This document shows, piece by piece, positions 23,819-34,583 of a DNA stretch of 64,000 nt. The stretch is from Thamnidium elegans (lineage: Eukaryota > Mucoromycota > Mucoromycetes > Mucorales > Mucoraceae). The notes under the pieces were generated by a model. That model made no database searches, was not told where the DNA came from, and saw nothing but the letters and a program-made list of their open reading frames with translations. Both the position numbers and the translations under genes were made by a program. The stretch covers positions 2,542,001-2,606,000 of the forward strand of contig JAIXMG010000001.1 in assembly GCA_025201345.1 (NCBI GenBank), written 5' to 3'. Numbering within the stretch: the first letter of the stretch is position 1; each line of letters starts with the position of its first letter.

Positions 23819-25891
23819 ATTATTATTATTTTGTATAGAAATAAAATTAAAAGGTAATTGATCTCATACATTTACAATTCTATTTATAATGCATGGCGGG
23901 GATGTTTTTTTTCTGACTCAAACAGTCACGCATTACTAAAAAAAAAAAACGAGTAACAACTAAACCGAACAACAGGAATGTTTAGAAGAGTCGATACGAT
24001 GAAAAGATATTATTTATGACTCATGACTTGCATACACATATGTGTACGTGTCGATTTAAAAGTAGAGTTGATTTCAATTATAATGCTCATAAGGACTCAA
24101 TAATTATACGATCGTCCCAAACGGTGATACAGTCAACAGCTTTTTTTATTGGACAAATGTTGTCTCTGCTTACTTTTTTAGTCTTGGATCAAACACAGTT
24201 ATAAAAAGGATTGAATACAAGACACTGGTGCTGTATTCCACGAATTGCCATATTCATAACACAAAGTACCTATACGATGTGCTTAGTGAAAATACACTTA
24301 ATGCTGTTTCTGTATATAAGTTATATTGGTTGCTCGGGTCAATATATACAAATAGACTTTCACAGCCTGACATGAGTTTGCACCAGAATGTTTAAAAGTT
24401 ATTCAATACTACAATAAGCTCATTGTGAATAATTTGGTCCATGCACTTCTTTATATTCGGATTTAGTTACCTTTTAAAAAATATTTAACCCCTCTTAAAG
24501 TTAATATGCACTGCATGTTCGAATTGTTATTCCTGTAACAGAAAATACTCATGCTTTAAGTTTAAAACAAGATACACACAGCAGATGCATGTTTCTGTCT
24601 AAGGAGTTCGACTGAGTAGAGTCGGCAGTCTAAAGTATTTGCATTGCCTTACAACTGCTGGTGAAGGATCCTTAAAGGAATTTACTAGAGAGAAATATTT
24701 TTCTTTCCATTAATGATACTCTTAAAAAATATTAAAAGCGGTCATGGTAGTTTGAAAAGTTTTGTTTCCAATTACCGTAATTCGTCTATCCATATAATTA
24801 AAAAGGTTGGCTTGTTTTCGTGTCAAATCATCAGTAACATAATTATTTTAATTAAATATTCAATCAGCTCGCCCACTGCCTGGAAAGTCGTAGAATGTAG
24901 GTCAGCAAGTATTCCTTTGCGCTTTTCGGATGCTATATTATATGCATTTTTACTTGTAAGTACAACCAATAGTTTATTTGATGCAAGTATTTATTCGTAA
25001 TTTATTAGGACGATATTACGCAACAAAAAGATATTTACAAACAATTAGTTCGCGAACAATTGGGGATTGTAGCCGTAAATGAAACAGATACTGTAGCATA
25101 TTTGTGATTTTTTAACGATAAATATCAAAAAATAAAAGAAAAATAAAAAAAGAACAGAAAGTTTTATCAGACAAAAAAAGGTTGTTGTTTAAATTATATT
25201 ACTGTATATTACTTGAATATAACAACATTGTCTTTTATAAATTTGTTTAATAAATCATAAAGTTACATTAGAAATGATATATAGTGCTTTCTGAACGGAT
25301 TTAATTAAAAGAGTAAATGAAATTGTTTCAAATATTAAAATGTCTATAGTTTATATCGCACTAATGCATATCAATACAGAGAAAAAAAAAGTGAATTGTA
25401 GGCGATGGTATCTTCTGTTTCAACCTGAAAAATAGAGAGTTTCATTGACAGCTGCAACGAGCGTCTCGAGTCTAATAACAAGATTCTTTGTTGTACCAAC
25501 TGTAGAACTTTGTTATGGAATAGAGACACTAACGCCTCCAAAAATATGTGGGAATATTCGTTCTTCTGTCTGGTCTGGTTCCGGAAGACCTAGGATATTC
25601 TGTAGAAGCCCGACTTCTGAACAGCAATAATTTTTAAAACTATCACTTCGAAAATGGTGCGCTTTCCACTTAAAGGTATTATACAAACAAAGGGTAAAAT
25701 CAACCATTGGTTAAAATATTCCAAAAATAGGTCTTTTATCTTTAGGCGTGATAACTGTCACTTGGGACGTTTGTTTCAAAATCCGAACCATTTTCCTTTT
25801 TTTGTTCGTCTTTTCAATACCCTCACAGTATTTCTCTCTCTTTCTTTCATTTCCTTATAATTTTTTCTGTTTTTTAAAAAAAAATTATAAC
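23819..25891. other. 2-kb gene-poor interval between divergent genes
   Basis: No intact gene is seen. Possible coding debris lies at 24713-25107 (listed separately) and, on the minus strand, near 25390-25640, where coding-like stretches are interrupted. The rest is A/T-rich without repeats that I can detect. The promoters of the CofD-like gene and the Ysc84-like gene must lie at the two ends. Confidence 0.4.
24713..25107 (+). pseudogene. Possible gene remnant of unknown family
   Basis: A frame from about 24716 to 24957 reads without a stop (containing WKVVECRSASIPLRFSDAIL). A GTAAGT-like donor follows at 24958, an acceptor TTTATTAG ends at 25009, and the next piece (DDITQQKDIYKQLV and on, with AVNETDTVAYL) ends at a stop at 25105-25107. 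Splicing would give about 113 residues in frame. There is no clear start codon context and no recognised domain. It may be the 3' end of a decayed copy of a lineage-specific repeated gene. Confidence is low. Confidence 0.28.
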
Positions 25892-27387
25892 ATGCCTGTA
25901 AACATCAATTCGCCACTTCCGTCTAGTTTAGCTTGTAAGAATATAGGATAGATAGAAAAAGAGAGAGAGAGTAGAACTAACTCTGATAAATAGCTGAATG
26001 TAGAAAAGCAGCTCGCATTTTAAATAATTTCACAGGTGAGATAAAAAAGATTTGTTTTACCGAGAATAATTTATTAGAACCCCCAAAAAAATTTATAATT
26101 AGATACTGGTAAAGGTGTAGACATCATAATTCCACCCCATATATTAGCAAATGCAAAGGGATTAGCTATATTTACGGTATTAAAGGCCGGTTTTCTATTC
26201 TCTGGTCGTGCTGGTTCAGGTCTTGTTGTTGCTAGGTAACAAAAATAAATAAATAAAAAACTTGGCATTCTTTTTTACCAAATCTTATAGGTTACCAGAT
26301 GGCTGTAAGTAAATAAAAAAAAACAACCGGATTTAGGCAATATTTATATCTTAATTTTGTTATTGTTGCTTCAGCTTGGTCAGCTCCTTCTGCTATCATG
26401 ACAGGAGGTATGGGGTTTGGAGGACAAATTGGTGCCGAGCTGACTGATTTTATTATGGTATTAAATACTTCTTCTGCTGTAAAGACGTTTATGCATCATG
26501 GTTCAATTACACTTGGTGGCAACATTTCAGGTATATATAATAAACATATAATTTAAAAGTTCTTTCATTTAAAAACTCATTCATTTTAGTGGCGGCGGGA
26601 CCCATTGGTAGAAATGCCGAAGCTTCTGGTACTGCTTCGCTTAAAAATGTATCAGCAGTTTATTCGTACAGTAAAACAAGAGGATTATTTGCTGGTGTTT
26701 CATTAGAGGGTTCAGTGATTGTGGAAAGATTTGATGCCAATAAAAAAATGTATGGAGGTAAAGTAAAGTCTAGGGATTTATTAAATGGGAGTATCGCACC
26801 ACCAGCATCGGCACAAGAGCTTTACTGTGCGTTGGAATTAAAGACACGCAGCGGTAGTATGAATAATAATAACGATGGTGGTGCCGGTAGTCGGTTTAGA
26901 TACATGGATGACGATTCTAGTATAAATTCGGAGAGTACAGGAAATGTCTCTCAATCTTTTAGTCGTGCAGCAGTTCGTTCGATGGCGAAGACGGGCGCTA
27001 ACAATGTAAGCAAGCCAGTTAGTAATTATGCGGATACCAGCAACTATTTGGACGCCAGTCGTTTTAACTCGTCTGACTTTGACCCACCTCGTCAGATTAC
27101 AAATACAGAAAGTAGGTCGCTTGTAAGAAATGAACCAGAAGAATTACAGGCAAGGGCTTTATTTAATTTTACTGGTGAACAAGAAGGCGACTTGGTATTT
27201 CATAAGGGTGATATTATTTCCATTATTCGAAAGACAGATACTCAAAATGATTGGTGGACTGGCAAGTTAAACAATCGACAAGGCATTGTAAAGTATTTAT
27301 ATTTTTATTTTTTGAAGTGAACTGACAACTTTTTTTTTTTTTTTTTTTTTTTTCAAGTTTCCTGCTAATTTCGTTCAAATGCTTTAA
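25892..27387 (+). CDS. Ysc84/Lsb3-like actin-binding protein with C-terminal SH3 domain, 371 aa
   Basis: Seven exons (25892..25934, 25994..26035, 26103..26235, 26291..26304, 26375..26530, 26590..27287, 27358..27387) give 371 residues in phase. The first about 225 residues are the lipid- and actin-binding Ysc84/SYLF domain: AFLFSGRAGSG-type block (KAGFLFSGRAGSGLVVAR), WSAPSAI, GGQIGAELTDF and a VAAGPIGRNAEA block. A Ser/Asn-rich linker leads to an SH3 domain at about 315-371 (ARALFNFTGEQEGDL, DWWTGKL, FPANFVQML). In yeast such proteins act at cortical actin patches in endocytosis. Exon 4 is only 14 nt. The last exon and 3' flank are partly repeated just downstream (27558). Confidence 0.95.
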
Positions 27388-27825
27388 GATACTTGAAATA
27401 AATAAACCTTTTTAATCTAAATACATTTTTTCTTGCTTATAAGAAAGAAAGACTTAATAAAAAAAAAACGTCTTTAAATTGGTACGCATTTTATGAGCGA
27501 TTTTTTTTACTTGCAAGATGAGCCATTTTACAAAGTGACTGACATATTTTTTTTTTAGTTCAAATGCTTTAAGATACGTACTTGAAATAAATAACCCCCT
27601 TTTTTTTTCCTACGAGCCCCCCTTTAATCTAAACACATTTTTTATTGCCTGGTTTTTCTTGCTAAGAAAGAAAAAAGAGGATACGTGTGTGTGTGGTGTT
27701 CTTCATCTCCGCTTGCTCTTTTCTCTCTCTCTCTCTCTCCTTTTAAGACAAGATTTTTTATTCTTTTTTTTTTTTTTTTTTCCTGCAGTATTTTTTATTT
27801 TTTTACTTTATTTTTTTTATAAGCA
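27388..27825. other. Intergenic region with duplicated 3' flank
   Basis: The interval holds a second copy (27558-27675) of the sequence at 27373-27451, then CT/T-rich sequence that is probably the promoter of the RBR ligase gene. Confidence 0.6.
27558..27675 (+). repeat. Diverged direct duplicate of the Ysc84 terminal exon end and 3' flank
   Basis: GTTCAAATGCTTTAAGATAC is followed by CTTGAAATAAATAA, AATCTAAA-CACATTTTTT and CTAAGAAAGAAA in the same order as at 27373-27451, with short insertions (GTA, C-rich and T-rich pieces). The copy even keeps a T-run plus AG in front, like a 3' splice site. Confidence 0.75.
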
Positions 27826-29117
27826 ATGACTTCTGATAGTGATTTTGAAATGGTAATTATAAACAAAATCTAAAGTTTGCTTTATAGTAGTTTAAACAGG
27901 TATCTTTTTTTTTTAGTATGAGGATGAATCCGAGTTTGATAGTTCCATGAGTGGTAAGGAAAAAAAAAAAAAAAAAAAAAACTCCTTAGTAAAAACCCTT
28001 GCTTACGACGATAATAATATAGGAAGTGGATATAATAGTAATGAAGACGACAATGTATTTGAAGAAAAACAACAAAAGAAAGCGTACCAAGTCGATTTTA
28101 CAGTACTAAGTACTACCCACTTGAAGAACAAACAAGATAAAGAAGTATTTCAAGTGTCTAGTATTTTAGGTATATATATATAAAGATGTGTGTGTAAACA
28201 AAAAGCAAAAAATTAATCTGTACAAATTAGGATTGTCTAGTGAAGATGCAGCTACTTTACTACGATATTTTCGATGGAATAAAGAAAAGTTATTTGAGCA
28301 GTATATGGATTCATCGGAAAAAGTATTAATTCAAGCTGGAGTATCTTCAGTATCTAATTTAAAGCATGAAATAGTCTTAGCCAAAGATTTAAATTATGAA
28401 TTTATGTGCGAAATTTGTTGTGATGATGCAAAGGATATGGAGACAATTAGTATATCATGTGGGCATAGATTTTGTAAAATATGTTACACACATTATTTAT
28501 ATCAAAAGATTAGAGAAGAAGGTGAATCAAGAAGAATACAATGTCCTGAAAATAATTGTCAAGTCATTGTAGATGAAAAGACTGTTGAGTTACTAGTCGA
28601 TTTTGAAACAAATGCAAAATACCGTGAATTATTAAATAGAACATTTGTTGATGATAATGACTTTTTAAGATGGTGTCCTGCTCCTGATTGTGAATACGCT
28701 ATTGAATGTACTGTACCAAGTACTTCCCTTAATTCAATCGTACCCACTGTAGAATGCTTATGTAGTTGTCGCTTTTGCTTTGGCTGTGGTTTAGACGATC
28801 ATCAACCTTGTATTTGTATCTTGGTAAAGAAGTGGTTACAAAAATGCGAAGATGATTCTGAAACTGCAAATTGGATTTCTGCTCATACGAAAGAATGCCC
28901 AAAGTGTCATTCTACTATTGAAAAAAATGGTGGGTGTAATCATATGACTTGCAGAAAATGTAGATATGAATTTTGTTGGGTTTGTATGGGACCTTGGTCT
29001 GAGCATGGTACCTCATGGTATACCTGTAATCGATATGATGAAAAGAGCAGTGAGGTTGCTAGAGATAGTCAAACGCAATCACGAGCCAGTTTAGAACGAT
29101 ACCTCCATGTAAGTTCG

Positions 29118-29152
<35 letters not shown>

Positions 29153-29683
29153 CTAAGAAAAGAAAGGGGAGGAGAAAACTAACTTGTATTATATAGTACT
29201 ATAACAGATATGCTAATCACGAACAATCTGCCAAGTTGGATCAAGACCTGTATCAAAAGACAGAAAAAAAGATGGAAGAAATGCAGCAAACCAGTGACCT
29301 TTCCTGGATTGAAGTACAATTCCTTAAAAAGGCAGTTGATGTTACTGTACAAAGTAGAACCACATTAAAATGGACATATGCATTTGCCTTTTACCTTGAC
29401 CGAACCAACGAAACCGAACTATTCGAGGTAAAACACATTTTCTATATTATTTACATGCAGACTAAAACTGTTTAAATAGGATAATCAACGTGATTTAGAA
29501 ATGGCTACAGAACAATTATCTGAACTATTAGAAAAACCTCTAGAACCAGAAAAGATTGCAGAACTAAGACAAGCAGTATTAGATAAAACTGTATATGTTA
29601 AGCTTAGAAGGGAAATACTATTGGAAGACACTGCAAAAGGATTACAAGAAGGCAGATGGCAGTTTTTTGTCCAATTAAAATAA
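27826..29683 (+). CDS. RBR E3 ubiquitin ligase, Ariadne/HHARI type, 530 aa
   Basis: Five exons (27826..27852, 27917..28169, 28231..29108, 29197..29427, 29480..29683) give 530 residues. An acidic N-terminus is followed by a UBA-like segment (EDAATLLRYFRWNKEKLFEQY). RING1 starts near residue 153 (CEICCDDA, CGHRFCKICY), then an IBR (about 242-290; WCPAPDCEYAIEC, CRFCFGCG) and RING2 with the catalytic Cys at about 329 in NGGCNHMTC, then FCWVCMGPWSEHGTSWYTCNRY. The C-terminal about 130 residues form the Ariadne helical domain, ending LLEDTAKGLQEGRW. Ubiquitin passes through the RING2 Cys as a thioester; the Ariadne domain is autoinhibitory and partner cullin complexes relieve it. A 36-nt GTAAGG...TTAG stretch within exon 2 (27954-27989) can be read through in frame. 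Confidence 0.95.
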
Positions 29684-29791
29684 AATTGCGGATATTGAAA
29701 AAAAACATTTTTCTTTTTTTAAAAAAAAACAGATTGGCTTTTTTTTTTCTTCTTCTTCCTTTTTTTCTCCTTTTTTTTTCTTTTGTAGATT

Positions 29792-31163
29792 ATGATATCG
29801 TATTCTGGCAAAGTTATGCGTCAGTTTACTCGTTTGTCTACATCAAGAATGCAATTTGGATCCGCAGCAACTAATATTAAGAATGAAAAGTCAACTAACC
29901 TATCAACGTAAGTCCTTTTTTTTTTATTAATTGTTAGTGTGTACCTTAATTAAAAAAAAAAAAAAAAAAAAAAAAAATAGATCCCTTCATAAGACTGATG
30001 GTGAAAAGCAATCTAAATATTTACCATACTCACATCCTCAACATTGTCCTCCTGTGGCTTCATCGTCTTCTACCGTCTTGATCAAACCAGCAGTTAGTCC
30101 TTCAGCACCAGAGACAGAGAAATTACGCTTAAAAAGAGAACGAGAAAGATTATCTCAAATTAGAAACGAAAATAACGCTCGCTTTAAAGATTACTTGGCT
30201 ACTTTACCTCAATTAGATTACCCCAAGCATTACAAGGTCGAATGTGTTGCAAATTTGGAAGACGCCAATCGAAAACTTGCTCAGCTAGTAGGCAAACAAA
30301 CTCACAGCGTCTTCGGTGTTGATTTAGAATGGCCTCCTTGCTTTGTGAAAGGTCAATCTGAAAACAAAGTAACCCTGGTACAAATATGCTCACAAGATAA
30401 AATTTTGCTGATACAGTTACCTCGCATACAAGGTGGCTTCCCACCAGAGTTACGTCGTTTCTTTGAAGACAAAAATATATTAAAGTGCGGTGTCAATATT
30501 GCTGCTGACGGTCTCAAGTTACAAAGGGATTTTGGGTTTGTCACTAACGGGCTTGTTGAGCTTCGAGATCTAGCCGAGATGGCTAAATCCCCAAAGCTTG
30601 GAATTTCTCATTTAAGATCTTTACGTGCCTTGACTGGTATCTTTGTAAGTGGGGATATATATGTATTGTGTTAATATGGTTTTTTAACATGTATCGTTTA
30701 TATATATATAGCTGGAACAAAATATGGCAAAAGGAAAAGTTCGTTTAAGTAATTGGGGTAAACCTAATTTAACCCCTTTGCAAATTCGTTATGCTGCACT
30801 TGATGCCTACGTAAGAAAAAAAATAATAGCATTCTTGGTTTTTTTTTTTTTTTTTTTTTTACTTATTTGTTTTGTTTAGGCTTCATATGAATTATATATG
30901 GTATTGGAAAAATTGAAAGATACAGCACAAAAATTACCTGTTCGACATTTAATTGATGAAGTGCCAAATACTGTTAAAGTGGCAAAGAAGGAAGTAAAGA
31001 AGGAATCAAATATCAGCTTAAAAAATAATGCTACCAAGGTAAAAAGATAAAAAAAAAAAAAAAAAAAAAAGGCGTAAAAAAAAACTTATGCGTAATTTTT
31101 TGTTAGTTGAAAAGCACTTATGGTCCTACTTCTACTGTCACCATTATAAAAAAGAAGCAATAA
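29792..31163 (+). CDS. DEDDy 3'-5' exonuclease (WRN/RNase D-like), probably mitochondrial, 364 aa
   Basis: Five exons (29792..29907, 29981..30644, 30712..30810, 30880..31038, 31107..31163) give 364 residues in phase. The exonuclease motifs are complete: motif I FGVDLEWPP (Asp about 153, Glu about 155), motif II NIAADGLKL (Asp about 215) and motif III IRYAALDAY (Tyr about 287, Asp about 291). This is the WRN-exonuclease/RNase D fold without helicase or HRDC domains. The first about 28 residues are rich in Arg, Ser and hydrophobic residues and lack acids (MISYSGKVMRQFTRLSTSRM), like a mitochondrial presequence. It should remove nucleotides from DNA or RNA 3' ends with two metal ions. The C-terminal 60 residues are Lys-rich and unrelated to known domains. 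Confidence 0.9.
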
Positions 31164-31368
31164 TACGGTCAAAAAAAAAAGTAATATATACCGTTTTATA
31201 TATATGTGTACATACACCACTGTGAATATTTTATAGTTCTTTCTTTCTTTTTCCCTCACACACACACACACACACACATACACACATACACATACACTTT
31301 TTTTTTTCGCATTACATAAAAAGAGAAAACTCAAATGGATCTGAGAACATTGTCCTACGCAACCCAGT

Positions 31369-32073
31369 TTATAGTTTATTTCTAGATTTAGCAGCAGACA
31401 ACAAAGTCTCATTTTTCTTAATAAATTCCAAAGCACGCTACAAAGAAAAACTATGAATACCTTTTGTCCAAGGCGTAAATGCAAAGGGGGTAGAATTATA
31501 CTTTACCTCTTTACCACCAGCTTTTTCAAAAACTTCTTCTAATCGTTGAGCTAAAACAAGGTCACCACGAACCTTGATTCTTCCCACCATATAAGCTTTT
31601 ACTCCAGTGAGTCTATAATAAAAAGCTAAGTTTTGAAGCTGTTTTTTTTTTTTTTTTTTTGCTTTTACCCTCCAGTGATAAAGTTTAACAAATCACTATC
31701 TTCGATTTGAATTTTTACTGTTCTGACTTTACCTCGCGTAGCAGCACGAGCTTTTGCTTGGTCGGCAGTAATAACGGGTTGAACATCATTTCCTATCAAA
31801 AAGTGTTAAAATGCTACGCAAAAAAAAAGAAAATGACGCGCTTTTTTTTTTTACCTTGTAACAACAAGTACCTATTTGACTATTATTTAGTACTTTTTTT
31901 TTTTACAAAAAATACAAGTGTGTATATTACCAAGTGGCAGTAGGTTTTCTCTTCTTGGTTACGGTTATGATATACAACCCCTTGACGTTAGGCCAAAGAG
32001 TATCATCTTCAGCTAACTGACGTTCAAGTTCTGGCAACATGAGGTCTGCCATAAGAGGAGAAGTAGGTGCCAT
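31369..32073 (-). CDS. SCP2 sterol-carrier domain protein, 152 aa
   Basis: Five exons (complement of 31931..32073, 31855..31871, 31669..31792, 31507..31612, 31369..31437) give 152 residues. The second exon is 17 nt; without it the reading frame fails, while with it the junction reads TATWYLLLQGNDVQP. The C-terminal half matches the SCP2 lipid-transfer fold: VKIQIEDSDLLNFITG, LTGVKAYMVGRIKVRGDLVLAQRLEEVF. Such domains bind sterols and acyl-CoAs in a hydrophobic tunnel. The protein ends in Asn-Lys-Leu, close to a PTS1 peroxisomal signal, and its neighbour upstream on the same strand is a peroxisomal acyl-CoA oxidase, so peroxisomal action is a reasonable inference. It lacks a thiolase part. Confidence 0.88.
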
Positions 32074-32312
32074 AATATAAGAAATAAAAAGGAGCAAAAA
32101 AGAAAAAAAGAAAAACAATAACAAACGGGGTCGAAAACTCAATTATCCTGCACTTTTTCTCTTTTTTTTTTTTTTTTTTTTTTAGAGCATGTGCAACTCT
32201 CACGAATTTTGATTTATGCAAATAAGGGACATCTGATAATTTTTATTTATTATTTTTTAAAAAAAGAAAAGGGGAATCTAAACGGGAAGAAATAGTAGCG
32301 TATATAATTTAT

Positions 32313-34583
32313 TTACAACTTGGCAGCAACACCATCAGCAGAAGGCTTGGTAGGGTTAGTAAGAGGCTTGATGAATTGATCGTAACCGTTGACAACCAAA
32401 GTTTGGTTCAAGGGCTCTCTTTCAGCCATCTCCGTCATAGCCTCGTACACCTTACCGTCATAACGACCCAAAGCAGAGTGCAAAAAGTAATCAGGTAAAG
32501 CAAATGCATCAACAAGAGAGACAGCATCAGGACGCACTTGTTCCAAAAGGCTGATCACTTGCTGCTTCAACATTGCGGATTGTTCAGAAGAGAGGTAGCC
32601 AGCTACAAGGAATTCAGACAATTCCTTCTCCATCGTATGAAGTGCGAATAAAGAAGCAAGTTTGCGAAGTACGTTTAACATGGGACGGTTCTCGGCCTTG
32701 GCTAAATGATCATCGTTTTGAAGTGCAACAATAAAGTTACGCACCAACATAAATTGACAGTGTGCTTTAGAGATACGGCTGATTTCAACCAACATGGAGT
32801 TCCAAGAACGGCCGTGACGATCGATTTGTTCGGCGACTTGAGCAATACCGTAGGCGGCACGGAAACCAAAGGCTGATAAGATGAGTTCGGGGTTGGCGAA
32901 ATCTTCAGGCTTCGTAGCAGGGCACTTAGCCTTGGGGTTCTCCAAGTACTGGGTCAAGTAAGTGATGGTTTGGTTGTATTCGGATGCCTCGGCTTTACCA
33001 GCAACAACGTTACGGAAAGTCTTGAGCAAGTAACGAGCAGTTTGTTGGGTCAAGATGTAGTTATCGCCTTCCCAAGTCACGTTAGGAAGATAATCTTGGT
33101 AGAATTGGCCTAAACCAGAGAAGGAACTGTAACCATGACCGCCACAGGCACGTCGACAGTCCTCAATAGAGTCAATAGCCATGGTGGTGGTTAAACTCTT
33201 GAGTCCGGACGAACTGGCGTGAAGATCGGCTAAAAGAGAAAAGTTGCCATTTTGCATGGCTTCTTGGTTCAAGTTGTAAAGACGGAGCATCTCGCGACCT
33301 GTGAAGAAACAAGCATAAGCTGCAGCAACAGCAGGCAAAAGACGGTATTGTTGCATGGTGTAGTCCAAGACGGGAGTTTCGATGACCTTGTTGTCCCATT
33401 TCTTAGGGTTGGCAGCATCGACAAATTGCTGGCGCACGGCGGAGTAACGGATGGCGATGGTGGTAGCTTTGGCAAGAGCTAAACGAACACCCATGACAAT
33501 ATTAGCACGCACAAAGACCATGGTGCCATAAGAAAGCTTCGAGTTAGGAGGCTTGCTGTATTCGCCTGTAGACTTCTCGACTTGAGAGTACTTGGCCAAG
33601 AAGGAGACGTGAGGGATACGGTAATGGTCAAACATGACAAAGCCATTATCGACAGAGTTGAAACCAAACTTGGGACCAATGTCACCGACAGTGACACCGT
33701 CCATAGGACGATGATCGTCAAGACTACGGATTTGAACAACAAAGGGGTGAGGTCCTAAATCTTTACCATCGGTAATTAAACGAGCCATGACAATAGCGTA
33801 GTTGGCTGCTTTGCCAAGACCACCGGCCCACCACTTGGATGAAGTTAATGTAGGAGAGTGAAGTTCAAATTCATTGGTCTCTGGGATATATGTGGCAGTG
33901 GTTTCAAGACCCTGAACATTTGACCCGTGACCAAGCTACGAAAATAAAATGTCAGCCTCAACTCTAAATTAACCGTCATTTTTTTTTTTTTTTACCTCTG
34001 TTTGTGCATAACAACCAATAATGCGATGAGATAATGCAGGTGCTAAGAAAAGTTTCTTTTGTTCAGCAGTAGTTTGGTTCATTAAAGTAGGAATAAACAT
34101 GTTGTAATGAAGAGTGAACTATAAGGTTGTTTAGCGTTAGAAAAAAGTGTTTATACTAGAAATAAAAAAAGCTTACGGGAGTGGATTGATCGTATAATAA
34201 GTCGGCAATTTGAGTATCAGTTTTATCCCAGTTTTGCTCACTAATTTAAAAAGAATGAGTATATATATACGCACACACACACATACTTTATATATACTTT
34301 ACCGAACAAGTTCGACAATACGGTTATCCTTCCATAAAGAAGAAGCAAGCTTATCTTCACGGCTTAAATAGTAACGATCAGACTTATCAAAAGCAGGCTC
34401 GTTTTCGAGGACTTCAAGCACCTTGTACATTCTTTGTAACCAGTCATCAGTGTACATGAACTTACTGAGCTCATTGACGTCGAATGAACCCTTTGCTCTT
34501 TCACTTGCTAATAAAAGTTCGCCGGAAGGACCCTTGGGTGCCAACTTGGGAAATTTAGTTGCTACGTTGTTATTAAAAGACAT
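32313..34583 (-). CDS. Peroxisomal acyl-CoA oxidase, 696 aa
   Basis: Four exons (complement of 34303..34583, 34177..34240, 33996..34118, 32313..33935) give 696 residues in phase, the usual length. Blocks seen are LHYNMFIPTL and CYAQTELGHGSNVQGLETTATY in the FAD-binding N-terminal part, SSKWWAGGLGKAANYAIVMA, RACGGHGYSSFSGLGQFYQD and TWEGDNYILTQQTARYLLK, the last holding the catalytic-type Glu. The C-terminus ADGVAAKL is a PTS1 signal. It oxidises acyl-CoA to trans-2-enoyl-CoA with H2O2 release, the first step of peroxisomal beta-oxidation. Codon use in the large exon is biased toward C/G-ending codons, pointing to strong expression. Confidence 0.97.

Noticed and set aside
25390..25707. Minus-strand frame with EERIFPHIFGGVSVSIP, briefly considered as a DUF952-like protein
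   Set aside because: Only a few residues resemble that family, and the frame has no proper start or continuation.
29123..29150. (TA)n stretch in the RBR gene as a possible frameshift or exon end
   Set aside because: It lies in intron 3, between a good donor at 29109 and acceptor at 29196; the flanking exons join in frame.
31255..31305. CA/CT microsatellite after the exonuclease gene as a possible regulatory RNA
   Set aside because: A simple dinucleotide repeat between convergent 3' ends, with no structure beyond the repeat.
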